NCBI GenBank assembly: GCA_038199755.1
Contig: JBBPYR010000162.1
Coordinates: forward strand, 1 to 5,710
DNA length: 5,710 nucleotides
Origin: JBBPYR01 sp038199755
GTDB taxonomy: Bacteria; Chloroflexota; Ktedonobacteria; Ktedonobacterales; Ktedonobacteraceae
Reading direction: 5' to 3'
The notes beneath the pieces were generated by a model. That model did not search any database. It was not told the origin of the DNA and was given only the letters and a program-made list of their open reading frames with translations. Every line of letters begins with the position of its first letter. Within the stretch, counting starts at the first letter, position 1. Made by a program: the position numbers and the translations under genes. Below are positions 1 to 5,430 of this stretch, in pieces.

Positions 1-48
1 ATGCATGCCGCACATGTGCCCTTCTCTTGTCGGAATAAAAATCAATAA

Positions 49-405
49 TTACTCGCTGGGTTTTGAGCGACGCTTGGCGGCTCCGCCTAGCTTGCCGATG
101 CGACTATAAAATTCTGAGTCTTGACGCGCTTTTGTCGTCTTGCCACCCTTTTTGCCCATCTGTGAGAAATGGTCTGGGCCGTATTTGCTGACATTGGCCT
201 TTCCCCCTTTCTGGGCAATGGTGCGGTAGTAATCGCTGCCGCGCTTCTCTTTGAGGGCGGTTCCTCCCAATTTTCCGATGCGTCGATAGTAGTCTTCACC
301 ATACTTATCGCGGACCGTGCTTCCCCCCTTACGGCCTGCTTCTGATGTTGACATCACTGGTGGCGTGGACGTGGATATTGGCTGGTCCTCGCTTCCTGGC
401 AACAT
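49..405 (-). CDS. KGG-repeat (GsiB/Em-like) stress protein
   Basis: A 118-residue, very hydrophilic, lysine- and glycine-rich protein. After a 23-residue leader it consists of 20-residue tandem repeats at residues 24-43, 44-63, 64-83 and 84-103, with a partial fifth at 104-118. Each opens with G/A-x-K/L-GG (GRKGG, GKLGG, AQKGG, GKKGG, GKLGG) and most carry a Y/F pair about ten residues later. This is the pattern of the KGG stress-induced family, which includes Bacillus GsiB and resembles plant Em/LEA group 1 proteins. Those are cytosolic, largely disordered proteins tied to starvation or desiccation. There is no signal peptide or membrane segment. The start at 405 is preferred because AAAGGG lies 7 nt upstream; the alternative Met18 has no Shine-Dalgarno sequence before it. 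It is divergent from the 747 gene. Family assignment is firm from the repeats; the physiological role is inferred. Confidence 0.9.
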   Translation of the reverse strand: MLPGSEDQPISTSTPPVMSTSEAGRKGGSTVRDKYGEDYYRRIGKLGGTALKEKRGSDYYRTIAQKGGKANVSKYGPDHFSQMGKKGGKTTKARQDSEFYSRIGKLGGAAKRRSKPSE

Positions 406-488
406 AGCAAATCCCTTTCCCCCCCTGGTTTCATTGCTTGATGGCTGAACCAGGCTAAAAAATATAATAGGCGCGTCTACATATCGTA

Positions 489-500
489 TATCATATGATA
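489..500. promoter_or_regulatory. 12-bp perfect palindrome, possible operator
   Basis: TATCATATGATA is a perfect palindrome in the divergent intergenic region, 84 bp upstream of the KGG gene start. It lies where a -35 element would sit for the weak minus-strand -10 candidate at 464-469. A dimeric regulator site is possible, but in such an AT-rich stretch a 12-bp palindrome could be chance. Function is speculative. Confidence 0.25.
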
Positions 501-666
501 CTGCTTCACGCGCGGTTTTAGTATAGGGTGTATATTCTCCTTTGTCAATAATGCAAGCCTAGATGTAATAGTAATGTTCTTGTGTAATGCCTCTGTGGAT
601 TGAGTAGAGACCGAAAACCTCTTGCCCGCGGATTCGTCGGGTCTTACGATGCATTGTATGGGGGAA

Positions 667-695
667 TTGGCATGTCTCTATTGCTGTGATATACT
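667..695 (+). promoter_or_regulatory. Sigma70-type promoter for the Rpn-like gene
   Basis: A -35 box TTGGCA (667-672, 5 of 6 to consensus) and a -10 box TATACT (690-695, 5 of 6) are separated by exactly 17 bp. The -10 is preceded by TGA, giving an extended -10 (TGn). Transcription would start near 702, leaving a leader of about 45 nt. The leader contains AAAGGGG (731-737), 9 nt before the ATG at 747. Both spacings are textbook, so this is the best supported promoter in the window. Confidence 0.7.
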
Positions 696-746
696 CTGGA
701 AAATGGTGCGCTATTTCCTTCAATGAATAGAAAGGGGCTATAAAAG

Positions 747-1601
747 ATGCAAAGTAAACGACCCTATAAGCATATCCTCAAAAATCTTTTTCATGAGCAG
801 GCGACAGAGATTATTCCTCTCCTGCTACCTGAATTTCAGGTAACACGCGTTATAGATGTCGAATTGCCGGAACTCAAAAAAATTCCTATGGAAGAGCCTC
901 CGAGCGTGCTGGAGCAGGGTATTGTAGGGCTGGCGGGACTCGCACTACCAGAAGCAAAGATCCTTAAAGCGTATAGAACTGAATTTATAGAACACTCTGG
1001 CAAATTTGAACGTGCCTATCGTGCTCAGGGTCCCCATACGAGTAAGCCTGTCTATCTGGTGATTGAGTTTCAGACGGACCGCGAGGACGAAGAGTTACCG
1101 CGACGGCTGGTGCTTAACCATGTGCAGGTAGACCACTATGCAAAACAAGATATGGCACCAGAGGACCGGGAGGAGAGGGTTGAGGAAGGGAAAGGCACTT
1201 TCGTGACGACCTATGCGTATCCAATGGTGCTCTGTTCCTTTCCGCACAACATACCAGAGCCGATACAAGATAAGTTTGGCGGGAAAATCATGTTCGCATT
1301 CAATTTCCAGACGATTAATCTTTGGGAAATGGATGCGCGTGAGGTGTTGAATAGGCATGTCACCGCCAGCTACTTCTTGCTGCCTGCGATGAACAATGCC
1401 GATGTCGCTCTGTTGGGGTTGGCGATTGCGGAACTCGCCCAGCAGTTTCAAGGTAATGATGCGGAATTGGGACGACACTTGACCGGGCTGCACGTGATGC
1501 TGCAACAGTCCGATCTGCTGTCCGAAGAGCAGAAGTTGGGCGCGCAAGAGCACTTGCAACCGTTCATGCATCTGATAAAGAGCGATACGTTTGATGAATG
1601 A
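747..1601 (+). CDS. Rpn/YhgA-like PD-(D/E)XK nuclease family protein
   Basis: A 284-residue protein without signal peptide or membrane segment. The N-terminus (KRPYKHILKNLF, residues 4-15, then EIIPLLLPEF) matches the usual opening of Rpn/PF04754-like proteins, which begin with a K-x-Y-D-x-h-h-K-x-L-F type motif. The core YLVIEFQTDRED (103-114), followed by LPRRLVLNHV, corresponds to the E-x-Q half of their PD-(D/E)XK active site (E107, Q109). TTYAYPMVLCSFPHNIPEP (154-172) fits the next core strand. Members of this family are Mg-dependent DNA nucleases that promote RecA-independent recombination (E. coli RpnA) or poorly characterised relatives. The upstream catalytic Asp, normally in a R-x-A-D-h-h-Y context, is not obvious; the best aligned stretch is KFERAYRA (86-93), with Glu in its place. 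The start is supported by AAAGGGG and the promoter upstream. The gene has its own promoter and converges on the glycosyltransferase gene. Family is likely; activity is uncertain. Confidence 0.75.
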   Translation: MQSKRPYKHILKNLFHEQATEIIPLLLPEFQVTRVIDVELPELKKIPMEEPPSVLEQGIVGLAGLALPEAKILKAYRTEFIEHSGKFERAYRAQGPHTSKPVYLVIEFQTDREDEELPRRLVLNHVQVDHYAKQDMAPEDREERVEEGKGTFVTTYAYPMVLCSFPHNIPEPIQDKFGGKIMFAFNFQTINLWEMDAREVLNRHVTASYFLLPAMNNADVALLGLAIAELAQQFQGNDAELGRHLTGLHVMLQQSDLLSEEQKLGAQEHLQPFMHLIKSDTFDE

Positions 1602-1605
1602 CCAT

Positions 1606-2904
1606 TTATTCGGGTGGTTTGTTTGTGGGTTGGTCGAAGGCGAGATCGCCGGTGCGCCGGATGCGTGAGCGATACTCTTCTGGTTGTGGCACACCACGAG
1701 CCTTGCTGCGCACGCGGAACAGTTGTTTGCGTGCTTTCGCGTCAACGAATTCGCTGGCGAGGCGACGGTAAAGTGCTTCCCACTCGTCGAGTACCAGCAG
1801 GCGGTCATGTTTGGCAATGATAGCGAGGCTCTCTTCTCCCATACGTTGGCGCAGTTCTTTATCTGTGAAGAGCAGGTCGAGTTGACGCGCTAATTCTTCG
1901 CTGTTCCCTGGCTGGAAGAGGAAGCCGTTTTCGCCGTGGTGGGCCAGTTCTGGCAGGGCATATGAGTTGGCGGCGATGACTGGCAGGCCACAGGCCATGG
2001 CCTCCATCGTAGAAAGGCTTTGCAGGTCGGCCTCGGATGGTATCACGAACAGGTCCGCGCTGCGGCGCAGGCTGAGCAGTTCCGCGTCACGCACATAGCC
2101 CAGGAAGCTGACGCGATCATTGATCTGGAGGCGATCAGCCAGGGCGTGTAACTCTACTTCCAGCGGTCCCGTGCCAACAAGAGCAACATGTCCAGCCACG
2201 GTCATTTGTGCTACCGCGTTGAGTAACACGTCGTTGCGTTTCTCCTCGCTCAAGCGGTTGACATGGATTGCTAGCGGAACATCTTCTGGTAAGCCGAATT
2301 GCTTGCGAATCTGCGGGTCACGTGGGCCGGGCAAGAACTTTGTGAGGTCGATGCCGTTAGAAATCGCCTTTGCGGGTGCACGTAAGCCGTGTTCATAGAG
2401 CAGGTTGAGCGCGGTCTGTGTCGGGGCGGTCACGTATTCGCAGCGATTGCAGAAATTGATCAGGAAGGTATAGGTGACGTTGTTAAACGGCTTGCTAAGA
2501 ACGGGATCGGCAGAGAGCGAGCGGCTCATGTTGATGGGCAGGTAGTGGTTGGTGGCGATCAGCGGTTTGCGCAGACCGCCCGCCATCAGTTGCGCGATAT
2601 TGCCGAGCACCGCTGGTGAGTGTAGGTGAATGATGTCAGGGTCGAGTTTCTTGAGCAGGTTGCGCACGGGTAGCAGGGGCAGAAAAGGAATACGCAGTTC
2701 TTCATAGGTGGGCCATGCAAAGGAAGAGAAGCGATAGACGTGGACGTGGTTCTCGCTGCGATGTGTGTCGCGTGGGCCGTAACTTGGGGCCACTACCCAG
2801 ACGTTATGTCCGCGCTGCGCGAAATCGACCGCGAGACCGTGTGTTACATTAGGAACGCCGCCGACCATCGGGGGATATTGATCGGTGACAATTAGAATAC
2901 GCAT
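1606..2904 (-). CDS. GT-B glycosyltransferase, family 4 (GT4)
   Basis: A 432-residue cytosolic or membrane-associated retaining glycosyltransferase that would transfer a sugar from an NDP-sugar to a lipid or glycan acceptor. The N-terminal Rossmann half shows MRILIVTDQYPP and the GG loop (15-16), GHNVWVVAP (32-40), DPDIIHLHSP (88-97) and ATNHYLP. The donor-binding half shows ISNGID (181-186), HVNRLSEEK (214-222), LVGTGPL (242-248), FLGYV, then PSEADLQSLSTMEAMACG (289-306), GLPVIAANS and GENGFLF. The second nucleotide-sugar-contacting Glu is E301. The position eight residues earlier, usually Glu, is D293, a conservative change. Sequence style resembles lipid (diacylglycerol or phosphatidylinositol) glycosyltransferases, but donor and acceptor cannot be read from sequence. 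Residues 385-432 form a basic tail beyond the GT-B fold. The start follows an AGAGAG-type Shine-Dalgarno sequence about 8 nt upstream. No partner genes for a polysaccharide locus are present. Confidence 0.93.
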   Translation of the reverse strand: MRILIVTDQYPPMVGGVPNVTHGLAVDFAQRGHNVWVVAPSYGPRDTHRSENHVHVYRFSSFAWPTYEELRIPFLPLLPVRNLLKKLDPDIIHLHSPAVLGNIAQLMAGGLRKPLIATNHYLPINMSRSLSADPVLSKPFNNVTYTFLINFCNRCEYVTAPTQTALNLLYEHGLRAPAKAISNGIDLTKFLPGPRDPQIRKQFGLPEDVPLAIHVNRLSEEKRNDVLLNAVAQMTVAGHVALVGTGPLEVELHALADRLQINDRVSFLGYVRDAELLSLRRSADLFVIPSEADLQSLSTMEAMACGLPVIAANSYALPELAHHGENGFLFQPGNSEELARQLDLLFTDKELRQRMGEESLAIIAKHDRLLVLDEWEALYRRLASEFVDAKARKQLFRVRSKARGVPQPEEYRSRIRRTGDLAFDQPTNKPPE

Positions 2905-3004
2905 GTGTCTTGCTCTCTTCTCGCTATCGTACTACTAGGCCTGTTTTCTCTTTTTACTATACCATAAGCAGGGAATACGCATTCTGTATAAGAGAGAAAA
3001 CAAA

Positions 3005-3142
3005 AGCAGGGCACCCGCAAGGGGAATGCCCCTACCATGATAACGCGGCGTTATCATGGTAGGGGCATCTGCTTCTTACTCATTCTGCCAACGCGCTGTC
3101 GCGCTCAGGCAGAATGTAAGGTAGCCTTGCGGGTGTCCTGCT
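3005..3142. repeat. Palindromic repeat element (MITE/REP-like), 138 bp
   Basis: The outer terminal inverted repeats are AGCAGGGCACCCGCAAGG (3005-3022) and CCTTGCGGGTGTCCTGCT (3125-3142), 17 of 18 complementary. Inside is a perfect 21-bp inverted repeat with a single base between the arms (3026-3046 and 3048-3068). A third hairpin follows, with a 9-bp stem CATTCTGCC/GGCAGAATG (3081-3089, 3108-3116). It fills most of the 245-bp gap between rplY and the glycosyltransferase gene, beginning 7 bp beyond the rplY stop. No open frame is present. The size and terminal repeats suggest a non-autonomous mobile repeat; in RNA it would fold strongly and could act as a terminator or 3'-end stabiliser for rplY, though no T-run follows the main hairpin. 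No clear target duplication was seen. Confidence 0.75.
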
Positions 3143-3149
3143 AATAGAA

Positions 3150-3788
3150 CTATGCTTCGGAGCCTTCCGCAGCAGGTGTGGCTGGGGTGGCTTCGGCAGT
3201 GGTTTCCGCGGCAGTGGTTGGCTCTGCGGTACGTGGTGCCGTGACCTTGGCGATTTGCTCATCACCAGGGGTGAGAAGCTTATAGTTCTCTGGCAGTTTG
3301 ATGTCGCGGGCGTACATTGTGGAGTCGAGATCTACCATCGACGAGATGTCAACTTCGATGGCATCAATGATATCTGACGCCATGCATTCTACTTCAATAG
3401 TTTCAAGCAACTGTAAAATGCTGCCGCCCGCGCCTTTGACGGCGGGTGCCTCACCAACAAATTGGAGGGATAGCTTGGCGGTGACGGTTTCATTCATGTT
3501 GACGCGTGTGAAATCGATGTGTACGGGCTTGCCCGACGCTGGTCCGCGTTGGATATGACGCACAAGCACGGTCAGGTTTGGTGAACCGTCCATGACGAGA
3601 CGGAGAATGCTGCGTGTGCCACCCTTGCGCAGTAACCGCTCAAGGGCGTCCGCGCTGAATTGGATCGCCAGTGGCTCCTGGTTGTGCCCTGTGATGTTGC
3701 CAGGAATCTGCCCCTCGCGGCGTAGGCGTTTATTGGCCTTGCCCATTATGGTGCGTGGTGTTGCCACCAGTTCTTTCTGCTCTGCCAT
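3150..3788 (-). CDS. rplY: 50S ribosomal protein L25 (Ctc/TL5 family)
   Basis: A 212-residue protein of the long L25/Ctc form, which binds 5S rRNA in the large ribosomal subunit through its N-terminal domain and adds a C-terminal beta domain. Diagnostic features in order are R-x-I-M-GKANKRLRREGQIPG (12-30), ITGHNQEPLAI (32-42), VRHIQRGPASGKPVHIDF (76-93), LQFVGEAPAVKGAGG (108-122), LLETIEVECMASDI (127-140), IEVDIS (144-149) and ARDIKLP (160-166). The tail from about 184 is rich in Ala, Thr, Pro and Glu and probably disordered, as in many L25 homologues. The usual YG after the RLRR-G-IP motif is replaced by TG. The start at 3788 has AAAGGA about 10 nt upstream. A TATGAT box at 3842-3847 (minus strand) is a possible -10 without a convincing -35. 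An IS lies about 160 bp upstream, oriented away. Confidence 0.95.
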   Translation of the reverse strand: MAEQKELVATPRTIMGKANKRLRREGQIPGNITGHNQEPLAIQFSADALERLLRKGGTRSILRLVMDGSPNLTVLVRHIQRGPASGKPVHIDFTRVNMNETVTAKLSLQFVGEAPAVKGAGGSILQLLETIEVECMASDIIDAIEVDISSMVDLDSTMYARDIKLPENYKLLTPGDEQIAKVTAPRTAEPTTAAETTAEATPATPAAEGSEA

Positions 3789-3918
3789 TCGTAAATATTC
3801 CTTTCTCTATAGCAGTTGTTTTTAGTTTCGTGTGTCACCTTATCATAACACGCCTGTGAAGAGGTATACGGATGCGCAGTAGGTGTGGACATGAACGAAA
3901 TAATCTGGCAACGATAAA

Positions 3919-3947
3919 AACCCATCCGTAGGGGCCAGATTTATCGC
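3919..3947. repeat. Left arm of a split palindromic element
   Basis: These 29 bp (starting AACCCATCCGTAGGGG) are the exact reverse complement of 5473-5501. They form the left arm of a palindromic element that the insertion sequence has split; the rest lies at 5419-5501. The last 12 bp (CAGATTTATCGC, 3936-3947) are repeated directly at 5419-5430 and are read as the target-site duplication of the IS. Confidence 0.85.
3936..3947. repeat. Target-site duplication, left copy
   Basis: CAGATTTATCGC directly abuts the left IS end and is repeated at 5419-5430. A 12-bp duplication fits the IS4 family. The true IS end is ambiguous, because GGGGC precedes and GCCCC follows the duplicated core in the target. 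The same direct repeat can be read as up to 23 bp if the terminal inverted repeats are taken to be shorter. Confidence 0.75.
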
Positions 3948-3970
3948 GCCCCATAGACATTAAGTTAAGG
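3948..3970 (+). repeat. IS left terminal inverted repeat (IRL)
   Basis: These 23 bp read GCCCCATAGACATTAAGTTA then AGG, perfectly complementary to 5396-5418. Inward of this the two ends diverge at once (AAAAAG against TCCAAT), which marks the inner limit. It is the expected transposase binding and cleavage site. Confidence 0.88.
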
Positions 3971-3977
3971 AAAAAGA

Positions 3978-4007
3978 AAGACAAGAGGATGCTCAACAGG
4001 GTAGAAT
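3978..4007 (+). promoter_or_regulatory. Candidate internal promoter of the IS transposase
   Basis: A -35-like AAGACA (3978-3983, 4 of 6) and a -10-like TAGAAT (4002-4007, 5 of 6) are 18 bp apart. Transcription would start near 4013-4014. That is inside the loop of the 3986-4052 inverted repeat, so native transcripts would lack its left half. The boxes are weak by consensus, as is common for transposase promoters. The upstream in-frame ATG at 4006 overlaps the -10 and is unlikely to be used. Confidence 0.4.
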
Positions 4008-4052
4008 GAAGAAATGTTTTCTGATCCACAGACCGACCCAAAGGAGCATCCT
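3986..4052 (+). promoter_or_regulatory. Inverted repeat that sequesters the transposase Shine-Dalgarno sequence
   Basis: AGGATGCTC (3986-3994) is the perfect complement of GAGCATCCT (4044-4052). The right half overlaps the end of the Shine-Dalgarno AAGGAG (4041-4046) and ends one base before the ATG at 4054. RNA entering from outside the IS would contain both halves and could hide the ribosome binding site. RNA from the internal promoter would contain only the right half. IS10 and IS50 are known to use this arrangement to block transposase expression from read-through transcripts. Confidence 0.65.
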
Positions 4053-4053
4053 G

Positions 4054-5406
4054 ATGATTAGTGTAGCACAATTGGAAGAAGCCTTGGAGACCTTGTTCGG
4101 CGAAGAAACCAATCAACTGGCCAAAGACACCGCGTTTGTCAAGCGCGAGCGAGCCATCACGGGAGCGAAATTTGCTCTCACGCTGGTGTTTAGCTGGCTG
4201 GCCAAGGCGGATTCGAGCCTGGGAGAAGTGGTGCAGATGGCGCGTGCGTCGGATCTGCTCATCAGCGAGTCGGGGCTGAGCCAACGCTTTACGCGCGAAG
4301 CGGCGGACTTTTTGCGCGAACTGCTCGACCGTGCCAGTCGGCTCTGCCTGAAAGCAAACCCGGTGGAGGTGGCGGTGTTGCGCCACTTCCAGGCGGTGAT
4401 CGTGGAGGAGAGTACCACCATCACCTTGCCGCAGGCGTTAGTGGAGGTGTGGAAAGGCTGTGGAGGGAGTACCAATGCCAGCAGTGCCGCCGTCAAAGTG
4501 CATGTGCGCTTCGATTTGTTGACAGGAGCGATCATGGGATTGCGGCTGACGGATGCCTCGCTGAGTGACAATTCGAGCCCATTTCGCAGCGAAGGCGATG
4601 AGACGGACACCGCCCCCGCAGGCTGCTTGTATCTCGCCGATCTGGGCTATTTCGCGCTGGCATGGATCAAAGCGTTCTGCAAGCGGGGAGAGTCGGGCAA
4701 GAAACGAGCGGTGGTGATGCGTCTCAAACAGGGAACGGTGCTGCAAACGCGCAGCAAGCATCGTCTGCAGTTGCATGCGTTGCTGCCGCAGCAGGTGGGC
4801 AAGGTGGTAGAGATGGGAGTGCTGCTGGGGGTGGAAGCGTGCCTGCCAGTGCGCTTGCTGATGGTGCGGCTGCCCGAGGAGGTGGTGCAACAACGCCGCG
4901 AACGCTTGCAAGAGGAGGCCAACGATCATGGTCGCCAGGTCTCTGACGAGCAGTGGTTTCTGGCCCAATGGACCATTTTGCTGACCACCGTGCCCCGTCG
5001 TGTGCTCGGCATCGGTGAGGTCTACGTCTTGCTGAGACAGCGCTGGCAAATTGAGCTGCTCTTTAAACTCTGGAAAGAGCAGGGGCAAATTGACGACTGG
5101 CGCAGCAAGCCGCCGTGGCGCATCCTCTGCGAGTTTTATGGCAAATTGATCGCCATGCTCTTGCAGCAGTGGTTGCTGGAGTATGGGCTCTGGGATGATC
5201 CCTATCGCAGTCTGGTCAAAGCGGCACAGGTGGTGCGCAAACATGCCCTCGGCCTGCTCTATGCCTTGCGCGGACGGTACTCAGTGGCCACCGTCCTCAC
5301 CGATCTGCGAGCCATGATGCACCAAGGCTGTCACGTCACCCTGCGCAAAGACCGCCCGTGTGCCGCTCAACTCTTGTTCAGCGGCATCGATTGGACCTTA
5401 ACTTAA
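4054..5406 (+). CDS. IS4-family DDE transposase
   Basis: A 450-residue transposase that would cut and join the IS ends. The start at 4054 is chosen because AAGGAG lies 7 nt upstream; an in-frame ATG at 4006 has no Shine-Dalgarno sequence and sits in the promoter. The N-terminal part (about 1-100) is a helical DNA-binding region typical of IS4 proteins. The catalytic core shows VEESTTITLP (117-126), where the first catalytic Asp is expected; ADLGYF with D196 as the second Asp; and the C-terminal signature LLRQRWQIELLFKLWK (326-341) with R330, E334 and K341 of the YREK motif. Two departures are visible: the first acidic residue is Glu (E119, codon 4408-4410) rather than Asp, and the Tyr of YREK is Leu (L327). 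About 140 residues separate D196 and E334, the usual beta-strand insertion of IS4. Length is normal and no frameshift is seen. The stop codon lies in the right inverted repeat. Confidence 0.93.
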   Translation: MISVAQLEEALETLFGEETNQLAKDTAFVKRERAITGAKFALTLVFSWLAKADSSLGEVVQMARASDLLISESGLSQRFTREAADFLRELLDRASRLCLKANPVEVAVLRHFQAVIVEESTTITLPQALVEVWKGCGGSTNASSAAVKVHVRFDLLTGAIMGLRLTDASLSDNSSPFRSEGDETDTAPAGCLYLADLGYFALAWIKAFCKRGESGKKRAVVMRLKQGTVLQTRSKHRLQLHALLPQQVGKVVEMGVLLGVEACLPVRLLMVRLPEEVVQQRRERLQEEANDHGRQVSDEQWFLAQWTILLTTVPRRVLGIGEVYVLLRQRWQIELLFKLWKEQGQIDDWRSKPPWRILCEFYGKLIAMLLQQWLLEYGLWDDPYRSLVKAAQVVRKHALGLLYALRGRYSVATVLTDLRAMMHQGCHVTLRKDRPCAAQLLFSGIDWTLT

Positions 5407-5418
5407 TGTCTATGGGGC
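5396..5418 (-). repeat. IS right terminal inverted repeat (IRR)
   Basis: The perfect 23-bp complement of the left end. It encodes the last residues of the transposase and its TAA stop (5404-5406), so the end sequence and the protein C-terminus are constrained together. No terminator separates the transposase from the flanking palindrome, but the 17-bp stem just outside (5414-5430 with 5473-5489) could end transcription. Confidence 0.88.
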
Positions 5419-5430
5419 CAGATTTATCGC
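5419..5430. repeat. Target-site duplication, right copy
   Basis: CAGATTTATCGC, identical to 3936-3947 and abutting the right IS end. It is followed by GCCCC, while the left copy is preceded by GGGGC, so the empty target reads GGGGC-N12-GCCCC. Confidence 0.75.

Larger units (their letters stand above)
406..746. other. Divergent intergenic region, 341 bp, no gene seen
   Basis: This AT-rich stretch separates the leftward KGG gene from the rightward Rpn-like gene and must carry both promoters. The rightward promoter is clear and listed separately. For the leftward gene I see only weak -10 candidates (TATTAT on the minus strand at 464-469) without a good -35. A 7-bp inverted repeat (CCTGGTT at 424-430, AACCAGG at 448-454) lies in the presumed 5' leader of the KGG gene. 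Stop codons are frequent in all frames and no open frame of convincing length is seen. No tRNA or riboswitch fold was recognised. Confidence 0.6.
3948..5418 (+). mobile_element. IS4-family insertion sequence, 1,471 bp, complete
   Basis: The element is bounded by perfect 23-bp inverted repeats (3948-3970 and 5396-5418; inner part CATAGACATTAAGTTAAGG and its complement). It is flanked by a 12-bp direct repeat and contains one full-length transposase. The right inverted repeat overlaps the last codons of the transposase, whose stop codon lies inside it. The left side carries a short control region with a candidate promoter and a Shine-Dalgarno-blocking inverted repeat. Intact ends, intact frame and perfect duplication suggest a recent insertion. 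If the ends are placed at CAT, as in IS231-like elements, the element shrinks by four bases on each side and the duplication grows to 20 bp. Confidence 0.9.

Noticed and set aside
1..48. GCACATGTGC palindrome (10-19) as a terminator for the KGG gene
   Set aside because: It is a short palindrome with no loop and no T-run, and there is too little flanking sequence to judge.
1095..1817. A 240-residue minus-strand open frame opposite the Rpn-like gene and the glycosyltransferase 3' end
   Set aside because: Its composition (His-, Gln- and Arg-rich, no recognisable motif) is that of an antisense shadow, and it overlaps two genes with clear family motifs.
3005..3142. CRISPR array or tRNA gene in the structured intergenic region
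   Set aside because: The repeats are inverted rather than direct, there are no regular spacers, and no cloverleaf or acceptor stem is present.
4006..4053. ATG at 4006 as the transposase start
   Set aside because: There is no Shine-Dalgarno sequence before it and it overlaps the candidate -10 box, while the ATG at 4054 has AAGGAG at 7 nt.
3835..4386. A 183-residue minus-strand frame across the IS left end
   Set aside because: It runs through the flanking DNA, the terminal repeat and the antisense of the transposase, with no family motif, so it is a shadow frame.
4438..5244. A 268-residue minus-strand frame inside the transposase
   Set aside because: It is His/Gln/Leu-rich antisense of a transposase with visible catalytic motifs.
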